DNA from: Paenibacillus curdlanolyticus YK9
Lineage (GTDB): Bacteria > Bacillota > Bacilli > Paenibacillales > Paenibacillaceae
Direction of reading: 5' to 3'
DNA: 64,000 nt
Assembly: GCF_000179615.1 (NCBI RefSeq)
Contig: NZ_AEDD01000001.1
Span: forward strand, 620,001 to 684,000
The notes beneath the pieces were generated by a model. That model saw nothing but the letters and a program-made list of their open reading frames with translations. It did no database searches and was not told the origin of the DNA. Position 1 is the first letter of the stretch; each line of letters opens with the position of its first letter. Below, piece by piece: positions 37,061-45,496 of the stretch. The position numbers and the translations under genes were made by a program.

Positions 37061-39166
37061 ATGTTGCAAAAAGTGGAATTGACACTAGGCGGTCGTCCGC
37101 TCGTGCTCGAAACAGGACGTTTGGCGAAGCAAGCGAACGCAGCTGTAACTGTACGATATGGCGAGACGGTCGTTCTCTGTACGGTAACGGCTTCTTCGGA
37201 GCCGAAAGATCTGGATTTCTTCCCGTTGACTGTGAACTATGAAGAAAAGCTGTATGCAGTCGGTAAAATTCCAGGCGGGTTTATTAAACGCGAAGGTCGC
37301 CCAAGCGAAAAAGCAATTTTGTCGAGCCGTCTTACGGACCGTCCGATTCGCCCTTTATTCCCGGATGGCTTCCGCAACGATGTTCAAATCGTGAACCTCG
37401 TCATGAGCGTGGACCAAGACTGCTCGCCTGAAATCGCGGCAATGATTGGTACTTCCGCTGCGTTGTCCATCTCGGATGTTCCATTCAATGGCCCGATTGG
37501 CGGCGTTGTTGTAGGACGTATTGACGGCCAATTCGTAATCAACCCAACCGTTGAGCAAGAAGCCCAGAGCGACATCTTCGTTGTCGTTGCAGGTACGAAA
37601 GACGCGATTATGATGGTTGAGGCTGAAGCGGATGAAGTTCCTGAGAGCGTGATGCTCGAAGCGATTATGTTCGGACATGACGAAATCAAGAACATTGTGA
37701 AGTCAATCGAAGAATTCCAATCGATCGCGGGCAAGACGAAGATGGAAGTGAAGCTGCATGCCGTTGACGAGCAAGTAAACGCTGACGTTCGCGCTTATGC
37801 ATCGGAACGCTTGACGCAAGCGATTCGCATTGCAGAGAAGCATGCACGCCAAGATGCGATTGACGCGATCAACGTGGAGACGGTTGCTCATTTCAATGAA
37901 ATTTATGCAGAGACGCCTGAACTGATGGATGACGTCAAAGAGGTATTGTACGACATCGTCAAAGAAGAAGTACGTCGTCTCATTACGCATGACAAGGTTC
38001 GTCCAGACGGTCGCGGATTGAATGAGATTCGTCCGATTGATTGCGACGTTGCACTGCTTCCGCGTACGCATGGTTCCGGCTTGTTCACACGTGGGCAAAC
38101 GCAAGCACTTAGCATTTGTACGCTTGGCGCGCTCGGCGATGTGCAAATCTTGGATGGCATTTCGCCTGAAGAGTCCAAACGTTTCATGCATCACTACAAC
38201 TTCCCGCCGTTCTCGGTAGGCGAAGCGCGTCCGCTGCGCCCTCCAGGCCGCCGTGAAATCGGACATGGTGCGCTCGGCGAGCGTGCATTGTCTAAAGTGA
38301 TTCCGCCTGAATCGGAGTTCCCATATACCATTCGTCTTGTGTCCGAGTGCCTGGAGTCCAACGGTTCGACTTCACAAGCAAGCATTTGCGCGAGCACGCT
38401 CGCAATGATGGATGCAGGCGTTCCGATCAAAGCGCCAGTAGCGGGTATTGCAATGGGTCTCATTAAAGACGGTGAGCATTTCTCCATTTTGTCCGATATC
38501 CAAGGCATGGAAGACCACCTCGGCGATATGGACTTTAAAGTTGCCGGTACCGCTGAAGGCGTGACTGCCATTCAAATGGATATCAAAATCGAAGGCATCG
38601 ACCGTGCGATTTTGACACAAGCTTTGGAGCAGGCAAAAGAAGGTCGTATGCACATCCTCGGCAAAATGCTTGAAGTCATGGGCGAGCCGCGCAAAAACCT
38701 TTCGAAATATGCACCTAAAATTATGACGCTTCGCATCAATCCGGATAAAATCCGTGATGTTATCGGTGCAGGCGGCAAAATTATTAACAAAATCATCGAA
38801 GAAACAGGCGTCAAAATCGACATCGAGCAGGATGGTATGGTATACATCGCTTCATCCAATGAAGAGATGAACCAAAAGGCCCGTGCGATTATCGAAGGCA
38901 TCGTGAAAGAAGTTGTCGTTGGCGAGATTTATCTGGGAACGGTAAAACGGATCGAGAAATTCGGCGCATTCGTTGAAATTTTGCCAAATAAAGACGGCTT
39001 GGTTCACATTTCCCAAGTATCGACGGAACGCATCGCCAAGATCGAAGATGTTCTCAAAATCGGGGATCAAATTACGGTGAAAGTAACGGAGATTGATCAA
39101 CAGGGACGTATTAATCTTTCGCGCAAAGCGGTACTGACGCCGGAATCGGAAGTGCCGGCACAATAA
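37061..39166 (+). CDS. pnp: Polyribonucleotide nucleotidyltransferase (PNPase)
   Basis: PNPase is a 3'-5' phosphorolytic exoribonuclease of the RNA degradation machinery. The 701-residue protein has two RNase PH domains ([40 protein letters not shown]), a KH domain ([20 protein letters not shown]) and an S1 domain ([20 protein letters not shown]). ATG 37061 behind ACAGGAGGGATACG is the start; the frame extends upstream to 37022 without a ribosome site. Confidence 0.97.
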   Translation: MLQKVELTLGGRPLVLETGRLAKQANAAVTVRYGETVVLCTVTASSEPKDLDFFPLTVNYEEKLYAVGKIPGGFIKREGRPSEKAILSSRLTDRPIRPLFPDGFRNDVQIVNLVMSVDQDCSPEIAAMIGTSAALSISDVPFNGPIGGVVVGRIDGQFVINPTVEQEAQSDIFVVVAGTKDAIMMVEAEADEVPESVMLEAIMFGHDEIKNIVKSIEEFQSIAGKTKMEVKLHAVDEQVNADVRAYASERLTQAIRIAEKHARQDAIDAINVETVAHFNEIYAETPELMDDVKEVLYDIVKEEVRRLITHDKVRPDGRGLNEIRPIDCDVALLPRTHGSGLFTRGQTQALSICTLGALGDVQILDGISPEESKRFMHHYNFPPFSVGEARPLRPPGRREIGHGALGERALSKVIPPESEFPYTIRLVSECLESNGSTSQASICASTLAMMDAGVPIKAPVAGIAMGLIKDGEHFSILSDIQGMEDHLGDMDFKVAGTAEGVTAIQMDIKIEGIDRAILTQALEQAKEGRMHILGKMLEVMGEPRKNLSKYAPKIMTLRINPDKIRDVIGAGGKIINKIIEETGVKIDIEQDGMVYIASSNEEMNQKARAIIEGIVKEVVVGEIYLGTVKRIEKFGAFVEILPNKDGLVHISQVSTERIAKIEDVLKIGDQITVKVTEIDQQGRINLSRKAVLTPESEVPAQ

Positions 39167-39235
39167 TGGAACTGCGTGCGGTTAACGGCTATGCCGAATG
39201 ACACACGCAGCACCATTTTTATACGTATGAGCCTG

Positions 39236-39266
39236 AAGAGTCAGATCTGATCTGTCTCTTTTTTAC
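39236..39266 (+). terminator. Terminator after pnp
   Basis: AAGAG-T-CAGA (39236-39245) pairs with TCTG-T-CTCTT (39251-39260) around TCTGA, with one internal mismatch, followed by a run of six T. Confidence 0.75.
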
Positions 39267-39337
39267 TTTGTCCGGACAACCGCATAATCTCGTCCTTCTT
39301 TTCATAAAATTGAAAGCATAGGAAGGTGGGAGCGGGG

Positions 39338-40315
39338 ATGAAGTATGGTAAAACGATTGCAATGGCGGGTTGTATGCTCGCTGTATTGATGCTGGCGAAT
39401 GCAAACGGCGCAATGAACCATTACATAACTACGATCAAATCAAGCAGTGCTACTGCTGAAGCTGCTTATGGCACCAGCGAGAATGATCGATTATTGGCAT
39501 CCATACGTGAGGAGGCGGCAAAGCGTCGAATTGCTCCTATTGATGCTGTCGTAGATCGGGTATGGAAAGCAATACCGGGCTATAATGGGCTTGAGGTTGA
39601 TATAAGTCGGACCTATCAGGCTAATATGGGCAATGCGGAGGGCGCTCCCTTACAGCTTATTTATAAACAGGTGAAGCCGGCGGTGGGGCTCGAGGATCTT
39701 GGCGTTGAACCCACTTATCGTGGAAATCCGAATAAGAAAATGGTCTCCTTTATGATTAATGTCGCTTGGGGGAATGAGTATATCGGCTCAATCCTTAAGA
39801 CGCTTGACGAATATAAAGTGAAAGCTACTTTCTTTCTTGATGGAAGCTGGCTGAAGCGGAACCCAGAGCTAGCGAAGGAAATTCAATCGCATGGGCATGA
39901 AATGTCTAATCACGCATATAGTCATCCGATGATGAGTCATTTGAGCCGAGATGCACAGTATCAGCAGATCACGAAAACGGAAGCGCTGCTGAAATCGACG
40001 CTAGGCGTTAAGAACCGCTGGTTCGCGCCGCCTTCGGGCGATTTTAACGCAGGTACGGTCAAAGTCGCCTACAGCCAAGGTTTAAGGACGGTTTTGTGGA
40101 CGATCGATACGATCGATTGGCGCAAACCGGCGCCTTCGACGATTGTCGCCCGGATTCGCTCGAAGCTGGAGCCGGGCGCTTTAATTCTGATGCATCCAAC
40201 GGCGTCATCGCGTGATGCTTTAGCGGATATGATTAAGTTGGTTCAAGCAAAAGGGTACCAGATCGGAACGGTGAGCCAGACATTGTCCTCCGATCGGATC
40301 GATGCGAACGGTTGA
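39338..40315 (+). CDS. ylxY: YlxY-type polysaccharide deacetylase homologue, probably inactive
   Basis: The 325-residue protein has an N-terminal signal/anchor helix (about residues 4-22), a spacer, and a C-terminal NodB-like domain (about 130-310). In active enzymes motif 1 is T-F-D-D-G; here the place reads MINVAWGNE, so the catalytic Asp pair is missing. The second motif keeps H-x3-H in SNHAYSHPMM, and FAPPSGDFN and ILMHPT follow. The place between pnp and an M16 protease matches ylxY of B. subtilis. It is probably a secreted or anchored glycan-binding protein rather than a deacetylase (inference). Confidence 0.88.
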   Translation: MKYGKTIAMAGCMLAVLMLANANGAMNHYITTIKSSSATAEAAYGTSENDRLLASIREEAAKRRIAPIDAVVDRVWKAIPGYNGLEVDISRTYQANMGNAEGAPLQLIYKQVKPAVGLEDLGVEPTYRGNPNKKMVSFMINVAWGNEYIGSILKTLDEYKVKATFFLDGSWLKRNPELAKEIQSHGHEMSNHAYSHPMMSHLSRDAQYQQITKTEALLKSTLGVKNRWFAPPSGDFNAGTVKVAYSQGLRTVLWTIDTIDWRKPAPSTIVARIRSKLEPGALILMHPTASSRDALADMIKLVQAKGYQIGTVSQTLSSDRIDANG

Positions 40316-40420
40316 GCGCCCTCACTTATTTTGTTATAGTGGTACTATTCAACAAACGGCCAGACTGCTGCTCCTCGTGTGTACAACGTCTAGTTCCGTC
40401 AAAACGAAGGAGGACTCCGA

Positions 40421-41686
40421 GTGAAAAAATATACGTTGAGCAACGGCTTGCGCGTCGTCGTAGAGCCGATTCCGACATGCAGATCGGTATCATTCGGCAT
40501 TTGGGTCAAAACCGGATCTCGCCATGAGAATGAGCAGGATAACGGGGTGTCCCATTTCATCGAGCATATGCTCTTTAAAGGAACAGAGCGCCATACGGCT
40601 AAAGATATTGCGGATCTGTTCGACGGTATCGGCGGCAATGTGAATGCTTTTACGTCCAAAGAGTACACGTGCTACTTTGCCAAGGTGCTCGATCAGCATC
40701 TACCGATCGCTGTAGATGCATTAGCCGACATGTTTTTCGAATCGAAATTCGATGCGGATGAGCTCGCTAAAGAAAAGAACGTTATTTTAGAAGAAATCGC
40801 CATGTATGAGGATACGCCTGACGATAAGGTCCATGACGAAGCGTCCCGTGCCGCATACGGTGATCATCCGCTTGCTTATTCCATTCTAGGTCTTGAGGAC
40901 CGCTTGACAGCGATGACCGGGGATGATCTGCGTACTTATATGCGCAATCAGTATCGCATTGACAATGTTGTCATCAGCGTGGCTGGCAACATCGAAGAGC
41001 AGAGTCTGCTCGTTTTGCTTGAGCAGCACTTTGGGGCGTTTGCCAATCATGGAACGGAACCGGTTCTCAGCACGCCAACGTTCAGAGGCGATTATGTGTT
41101 CCATCAAAAGCAAACGGAGCAAAATCATATTTGCCTGTCGTTCCCAGGCTGCTCGATTGCAGACCCGAATTTGTATGCGATGGTTCTGCTCAATAACGCG
41201 CTCGGCGGCGGAATGAGCTCAAGACTGTTCCAGGAAATTCGGGAAAAACGCGGATTAGCTTATTCCGTATATTCCTACCATACCTCGTTTGCAGACAGCG
41301 GTTTATTTACGATCTATGCGGGCACCGCGCCGAAACAAACGACAGAGGTGCTTGATATAACGATGGAGCTGTTAGGCGAGCTTGCCGCCAACGGCTTGAC
41401 GGATGCGGAGCTGCATCGAGGCAAAGAGCAGCTCAAGGGCAGCTTGATTTTAAGCCTGGAGAGCACGAGCAGTCGAATGAACCGCAATGGCAAGAACGAG
41501 CTTATGCTGGGCAGACATTATACGTTGGATGAAATGCTTGATCGCATCGATGAGGTTTCGATGAATGATATCGTCAATATGACGAAACGAATGCTGAATG
41601 TTCCGTTCTCTGTGGCCGTCGTCGGCACGAACGATAAAGCGGCAGCCAAACTCAGGAGGGATCAGTTTGTACCAGGTACTATTTAA
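40421..41686 (+). CDS. M16-family zinc protease (MlpA/YmxG type)
   Basis: This is a pitrilysin-family peptidase of 421 residues. The inverted zinc motif HFIEHMLFKG (HxxEH) lies near residue 44, and the downstream Glu ligand is in LEEIAMYEDTPDDKVHDEA. The C-terminal half has the R/Y pair (RLFQEIREKRGLAYSVYSYH) that binds the substrate C terminus. It starts at GTG 40421 behind GAAGGAGGACTCC. In B. subtilis the equivalent gene lies between ylxY and dpaA. Its end overlaps dut by 20 nt. Confidence 0.92.
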   Translation: MKKYTLSNGLRVVVEPIPTCRSVSFGIWVKTGSRHENEQDNGVSHFIEHMLFKGTERHTAKDIADLFDGIGGNVNAFTSKEYTCYFAKVLDQHLPIAVDALADMFFESKFDADELAKEKNVILEEIAMYEDTPDDKVHDEASRAAYGDHPLAYSILGLEDRLTAMTGDDLRTYMRNQYRIDNVVISVAGNIEEQSLLVLLEQHFGAFANHGTEPVLSTPTFRGDYVFHQKQTEQNHICLSFPGCSIADPNLYAMVLLNNALGGGMSSRLFQEIREKRGLAYSVYSYHTSFADSGLFTIYAGTAPKQTTEVLDITMELLGELAANGLTDAELHRGKEQLKGSLILSLESTSSRMNRNGKNELMLGRHYTLDEMLDRIDEVSMNDIVNMTKRMLNVPFSVAVVGTNDKAAAKLRRDQFVPGTI

Positions 41687-42110
41687 GCGGCTGGCTGGCA
41701 ATGAAGATGTGAATCTTCCTCAAAAAATGTCTGAGCTGGCAGCCGGATTTGATCTGCATGCAGCAGTGCAAGAGCCAGTCATTCTCGCCCCAGGCGAACG
41801 TAAATTAATTCCCGCAGGCTTTGCGATGGCAATGCCAGGCGAGCTGGAAGCGCAAATCCGCCCAAGAAGCGGCCTTGCCTATAAGCATGGCATTACATGC
41901 TTGAATTCGCCGGGAACGATTGATGCCGATTATCGGGGAGAAGTAAAGGTGCTTCTCGTTAATTTGGGCCAAGAGCCGTTTGCCATTACGCGCGGGGAAC
42001 GCATCGCCCAAATGGTATTTCAAGTTGTGCCGGCTGTTTCCATCGCTGAATGCGATGAACTGCCAGATACCGTACGAGGCGAAGGCGGATTCGGACATAC
42101 GGGCGTTTAA
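41667..42110 (+). CDS. dut: dUTP diphosphatase
   Basis: dUTPase hydrolyses dUTP to dUMP, keeping uracil out of DNA and supplying thymidylate synthesis. The 147-residue protein has all five motifs: AGFDLHA, RPRSGLAYKHGI, GTIDADYRGEVKVLLVN, GERIAQMVF and the C-terminal GEGGFGHTG. TTG 41667 with AGGAGGG six bases upstream is the start; a longer frame lies inside the protease gene. Its original terminator has been hit by the insertion sequence immediately downstream. Confidence 0.94.
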   Translation: MYQVLFKRLAGNEDVNLPQKMSELAAGFDLHAAVQEPVILAPGERKLIPAGFAMAMPGELEAQIRPRSGLAYKHGITCLNSPGTIDADYRGEVKVLLVNLGQEPFAITRGERIAQMVFQVVPAVSIAECDELPDTVRGEGGFGHTGV

Positions 42111-42146
42111 TTCTGAACTTTTTATGATATTCGTACAAGTACGAGC

Positions 42147-42170
42147 AGAGACCGGATAAAACCGGTCTCT
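42147..42170 (+). repeat. Left 24-bp direct repeat (duplicated terminator hairpin)
   Basis: This is a perfect hairpin: AGAGACCGG, loop ATAAAA, CCGGTCTCT. The same 24 bases recur at 43725-43748 on the far side of the insertion sequence. This copy has lost the T-tract: it is followed by CAGATTG, the element's left end. Confidence 0.92.
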
Positions 42171-42178
42171 CAGATTGT

Positions 42179-42223
42179 AGAGAAACCCACGTTTTTTCAA
42201 AACGCTGGGTTTCTCTTTGTTTT
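42179..42223. terminator. Hairpin at the left IS end
   Basis: AGAGAAACCCA (42179-42189) pairs perfectly with TGGGTTTCTCT (42206-42216) and is followed by TTGTTTTAT. It would stop transcripts entering the element from dut, and could also serve transposase mRNA coming from the other side. Confidence 0.75.
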
Positions 42224-42264
42224 ATCGAGGCTGTATTTAAAGGCAAAAAGGGTGGTTTAACGCC

Positions 42265-43050
42265 TTACGCCCTCCTTTCGAGGTGGAGGGCAATCTTTTT
42301 CATGTTCTGCACCGCAGCGGTCATCAACGCTTGTTCCATCACGTTTTTTAACCCCCGCAAACGGCAATAGCGAAACCCGTGGAGCTGTTTAGCATCCGCG
42401 AAGCTTCGCTCAATCGTTTCTTTTCTCTTTTTGTAGAGCCTTTTGCCCGACTTACTGAGGCGGTTTAATCGCACTTGTTCTTTACTGTCTTCCCAAATAT
42501 GTCTGGTGATCACTTTGCGTTTGGTAGCGGAACGTGTACACTGCTCCAGCATCGGACATGTTTCACATTGTTTTGGATCCGACGCATAATGCCGGTAGCC
42601 ATGTCGATCGGTTGTTCGGTATGACAGTTCTTGCTGCTGCGGACAAACATACAAATTACGTTCTGCATCATAGATAAACTTCCATTTTGGATGTAAGCCT
42701 TGTGTGGGATGGAATCGTCGATGTGCAATGACACCAAAGATTTTACGTTTCTCTAATCCTTTGCAAATCGGAGTCGTCAAATAGCCGGAATCCAATGCAA
42801 CTGCCTCTACTGTAAACCCAAAACGCTGACGTTGACGGTCTAAACGAGAAAGATACGGTACGGAATCATGGACATTGCCGGCGGTGACGAAAACATCGGT
42901 AACTAGGTTGTACTTCACATCAACTGTGCGATGATCCAAGTAGAAGAAGCCTTCCGGCTTACCTTCTCGGTACATATATCCGCTGTCCGGATCAGTCGTG
43001 CTAACCTTCACTTCCTTGTCTTCCGTCACCTCCTCCCGTGGTTTTAGTGC
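42265..43050 (-). CDS. IS1182-family transposase, C-terminal part (-1 frame)
   Basis: This is the catalytic half of the transposase, about 261 residues when read from the frameshift site at 43050, or 254 from a GTG at 43029. It has the conserved VSTTDPDSGYMYREGKPEGF, FFYLDHRTVDVKYN, the second catalytic Asp in EAVALDSGYLT, a four-Cys cluster (CPQQQ, CETCPMLEQC) and the catalytic Glu in RKETIERSFADAKQLHGFRY. The GTG at 43029 has AGGAGG only two bases away, too close for efficient initiation. Expression by -1 frameshifting from the upstream ORF is therefore more likely. Confidence 0.85.
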   Translation of the reverse strand, partial: ALKPREEVTEDKEVKVSTTDPDSGYMYREGKPEGFFYLDHRTVDVKYNLVTDVFVTAGNVHDSVPYLSRLDRQRQRFGFTVEAVALDSGYLTTPICKGLEKRKIFGVIAHRRFHPTQGLHPKWKFIYDAERNLYVCPQQQELSYRTTDRHGYRHYASDPKQCETCPMLEQCTRSATKRKVITRHIWEDSKEQVRLNRLSKSGKRLYKKRKETIERSFADAKQLHGFRYCRLRGLKNVMEQALMTAAVQNMKKIALHLERRA

Positions 43051-43616
43051 TTTTTTCCTTGCGATTTACGGTCTGCTTCTACCGCCGCATTCAGTTCATC
43101 CACGTAATCCCGCGTGTTCTGTTGCACTTGCTCTTTCGTGTATTTATGTTTATTCGCATTAGCCTTTACATGAGTTGAATCGGAGATCAGGACACGTCCG
43201 CCAATCATTCGATGTGACACAGCCTGAAGTACAATCTCATCAAAAATATCTTGGAACACAGACGTATCTTTGAACCGGGTTCGCCGGTTCCAGCTAATCG
43301 TCGTGTGATCAGGGACTCGATCAGTTAGTCCAAGCCCAAGAAACCAACGGTAGGCGAGGTTGGTTTGAACTTCGCGTTCCAATTGACGTTCCGAACGAAT
43401 GCCATAGAAGTAACCCAGAAAAATCATCTTGAACAGCACGAGGGGGTCGATGGCTGGACGCCCGTTATCTTGGCAGTAAAGGTGGCGTACTTTCTCATCG
43501 ATGAAAGAAAAGTCGATATACTTATCGATCTTGCGGAGCATATGATCAGCGGGAACTAAATCTTCAATGGAGACTAACTCATAGTTTTGTTGTTTATCTC
43601 GATTAGAACGCAGCAT
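43044..43616 (-). CDS. IS1182-family transposase, N-terminal part
   Basis: The first transposase ORF is about 190 residues from ATG 43616 (start MLRSNRDKQQNYELVSIEDL, the usual family start). Earlier in-frame codons lie too close to a TATAAT (minus strand, 43653-43648). It contains LFKMIFLGYFYGIRSERQLE, LAYRWFLGL, DHTTISWNRR and the first catalytic Asp in VLISDSTHVKANANK. It stops at 43046-43044, four nucleotides after a slippery A_AAA_AAG (43056-43050). A -1 slip there joins it to the C-terminal ORF, giving one protein of about 450 residues, the normal family size. Confidence 0.85.
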   Translation of the reverse strand: MLRSNRDKQQNYELVSIEDLVPADHMLRKIDKYIDFSFIDEKVRHLYCQDNGRPAIDPLVLFKMIFLGYFYGIRSERQLEREVQTNLAYRWFLGLGLTDRVPDHTTISWNRRTRFKDTSVFQDIFDEIVLQAVSHRMIGGRVLISDSTHVKANANKHKYTKEQVQQNTRDYVDELNAAVEADRKSQGKKH

Positions 43617-43724
43617 GCGACACCATCCGTTCATAGTTATTACCACTATTATACTATATTAACGCGGTGTCGTGTTAAATTACATGCACATAAGAAAGGC
43701 TGCCGAGACTTTCTCGACAGCCTG

Positions 43725-43756
43725 AGAGACCGGATAAAACCGGTCTCTTTTTTTAT
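43725..43756 (+). terminator. Right 24-bp direct repeat with its T-tract: original dut terminator
   Basis: This is the second copy of the AGAGACCGG/CCGGTCTCT hairpin (43725-43748), followed by seven T. This copy keeps the complete intrinsic terminator, so the insertion lay between hairpin and T-tract with the hairpin duplicated. Confidence 0.9.
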
Positions 43757-43781
43757 ATCTATAACAGCAGCTTCCTCACGC

Positions 43782-43808
43782 ACCCCCACATAGGCGGACG
43801 CATACGAT
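43782..43808 (+). promoter_or_regulatory. Possible sigma-K promoter of dpaAB
   Basis: The -35-like AC at 43782-43783 lies 17 nt before CATACGAT (43801-43808), which fits the sigma-K -10 consensus CATANNNT. The dipicolinate synthase operon is transcribed by sigma-K in the mother cell of B. subtilis. The site lies 34 nt beyond the IS-proximal repeat, so the insertion spared it. Confidence 0.5.
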
Positions 43809-43847
43809 GATTTATATCTTACGAGCGCAGAAAGGAGTGAAGCCTTC

Positions 43848-44747
43848 ATGCTCACCGGCGTTCAGGTGCTGCTGATCGGCGGCGACGCCCGGCAATTAGA
43901 AGTGATTCGGAAGCTGACGGAACTTGACGCTTCGGTCACAGTCGTCGGCTTCGAAGGTTTGCATACGCCTCTGGATGGGGCGATCCATGCAGAGCTGCGC
44001 GATGAGTTGTTCGATTCAGCCGATGCTTTGCTGCTGCCAGCTGTTGGGACTGATGACAATGGTCTCATTACCGCTGTATTCAGTGATCGTGAATTGAGAT
44101 TGACGGAAGCGCAAATTGCAAGGCTGCCAAAGCATGCCACGGTATATGCAGGGATGGCGAAGTCCTATTTGGTCCAATTATGTGCGAAGCATGGTATCGG
44201 GCTGATGGAGCTATTCGAGCGCGACGATGTCGCGATTTACAATTCCATTCCGACTGCTGAAGGCGCCATTATGATGGCGATCCAGAACACGGATATAACG
44301 ATCCACGGGTCTACTTGCATGGTTCTTGGCATCGGCAGAACAGGGCTTACTTTAGCGCGTACGTTGCAAGGATTGGGTGCAAAAGTAAAGGTTGGCGTTC
44401 GCCGGCAGGAGCACTTTGCAAGGGCGTGGGAGATGGGCGTAACGCCTTTTTACATCGACCGTTTGCTGCATGAGGTTGGCAACATTGACTTGCTTTTTAA
44501 TACAATTCCGACTATGATAGTCACAGCGCAAATTATCGCGAATTTGCCCTCTAGGGCGGTCATTATCGACCTTGCCTCGAAGCCTGGCGGCACCGATTTT
44601 AGGTTCGCTGAGAAACGAGGTATGAAGGCGATGCTGGCTCCTGGTCTCCCAGGTATTGTCGCGCCGAAGACGGCTGGACGAATCATAGCGGATTGCTTAT
44701 GTCAGCTTATTATGGACAATGCGAAGCTATGGGGGGAGAGGCCATGA
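43848..44747 (+). CDS. dpaA: Dipicolinate synthase subunit A (SpoVFA)
   Basis: DpaA and DpaB make dipicolinic acid from the lysine pathway intermediate in the mother cell; the product fills the spore core. The 299-residue protein has two Rossmann-like parts: an N-terminal VLLIGGDARQLEVIRKL and a C-terminal NAD(P)-binding VLGIGRTGLTLARTLQGLGA. An AAAGGAGTG ribosome site precedes the ATG. It ends in ATGA shared with dpaB. Confidence 0.95.
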   Translation: MLTGVQVLLIGGDARQLEVIRKLTELDASVTVVGFEGLHTPLDGAIHAELRDELFDSADALLLPAVGTDDNGLITAVFSDRELRLTEAQIARLPKHATVYAGMAKSYLVQLCAKHGIGLMELFERDDVAIYNSIPTAEGAIMMAIQNTDITIHGSTCMVLGIGRTGLTLARTLQGLGAKVKVGVRRQEHFARAWEMGVTPFYIDRLLHEVGNIDLLFNTIPTMIVTAQIIANLPSRAVIIDLASKPGGTDFRFAEKRGMKAMLAPGLPGIVAPKTAGRIIADCLCQLIMDNAKLWGERP

Positions 44748-45340
44748 ATTGGTCGGGGAAAACGGTCGGATATGCTTTAACGGGGTCGCATTGCACCTTT
44801 GCTGAGGTTATGCCTCATGTTCAACGGTTTGTTGATCTTGGAGCTAATGTTGTACCGATTGCATCACATACGCTGATGACGACGGATACCCGTTTTGGCA
44901 CATCGGAACATTGGCAATCGGAACTGAAACGGATTACGGGCAACGACATCATTTCGACGATCGTTCAGGCAGAACCGCTAGGACCGTCGAAGCTGAATGA
45001 TGTTTTGCTGATTGCGCCTTGTACCGGCAATACGACAAGCCGATTGGCGAATGCGTTGACGGATAGCGCTGTACTTATGGCAGCCAAAGCACAGATGCGC
45101 AACGGCAGGCCTTTGGTTTTAGCCATTTCAACGAATGATGGACTTGGCCTGAATGCTGCCAACATTGCAAAGCTGCTCGTAGCGAAGAACATCTATTTCG
45201 TTCCTTTTGGTCAAGATAATCCAGAGCAGAAGCCGAATTCGCTCGTTGCTCGCATGGACCTTGTAGTCGAGGCTTGTGATGCAGCGCTTCGAGGGCAGCA
45301 GCTCCAGCCGATGCTCATAGAGCGTTACCAATATAATTAA
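44744..45340 (+). CDS. dpaB: Dipicolinate synthase subunit B (SpoVFB)
   Basis: This is a flavoprotein-like subunit of dipicolinate synthase. The 198-residue protein begins MNWSGKTVGYALTGSHCTFA, the typical start of the UbiX/Dfp-like fold. It contains VLLIAPCTGNTTSRLANALT and the C-terminal FVPFGQDNPEQKPNSLVARM. ATG 44744 behind GGGGGGAGAG is the start; the longer TTG frame from 44693 overlaps dpaA. Unlike B. subtilis, no asd gene follows. Confidence 0.95.
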   Translation: MNWSGKTVGYALTGSHCTFAEVMPHVQRFVDLGANVVPIASHTLMTTDTRFGTSEHWQSELKRITGNDIISTIVQAEPLGPSKLNDVLLIAPCTGNTTSRLANALTDSAVLMAAKAQMRNGRPLVLAISTNDGLGLNAANIAKLLVAKNIYFVPFGQDNPEQKPNSLVARMDLVVEACDAALRGQQLQPMLIERYQYN

Positions 45341-45392
45341 TGGATTAATTACCTCGTTTCTGATAACTAGCTGAGGGGCGCTGCAAGAACGC

Positions 45393-45466
45393 CGTTCAAA
45401 TTGCTGAATACATCGCTGATCAGAACGACTAATAGATGAATGAACGGCGGCTCCCGGCGTCCTGTT
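45393..45466 (+). promoter_or_regulatory. dpaB-dapG intergenic hairpin, possible leader
   Basis: The 156-nt gap has CGCCGTTCA (about 45392) perfectly complementary to TGAACGGCG (about 45443-45451), with roughly 40 nt between them, followed by a GGCTCCCGGCGTCC segment. No T-tract follows the stem. It may be part of a dapG leader or an mRNA-processing stem. It does not match a lysine riboswitch in length or core sequence. Confidence 0.3.
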
Positions 45467-45496
45467 GTCTTTATAACATAACGGAGGATTGACAAC

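Larger units (their letters stand above)
42171..43724 (-). mobile_element. IS1182-family insertion sequence, 1554 bp
   Basis: The element runs between the two copies of the 24-bp repeat. Its left end CAGATTGTAGAGAAACCC and its right end read inward, CAGGCTGTCGAGAAAGTC, match at 13 of 18 positions, an imperfect terminal inverted repeat. The transposase lies on the minus strand in two ORFs with DDE residues typical of IS1182/IS5-like enzymes (SDSTH, ALDSGY, ERSFAD). Each end carries a strong hairpin, at 42179-42216 and at 43699-43723. The element lies between dut and dpaA and disrupts no coding gene. Confidence 0.88.

Noticed and set aside
43587-43793. Short + strand ORF at the right IS end
   Set aside because: It runs through the IS terminal repeat and the duplicated terminator, with no ribosome site.
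45341-45496. Lysine riboswitch or T-box before dapG
   Set aside because: A GAGGGGCGC...AAGA segment recalls the L-box core, but the gap is too short for the five-helix fold, and no T-box sequence or terminator/antiterminator pair is seen.
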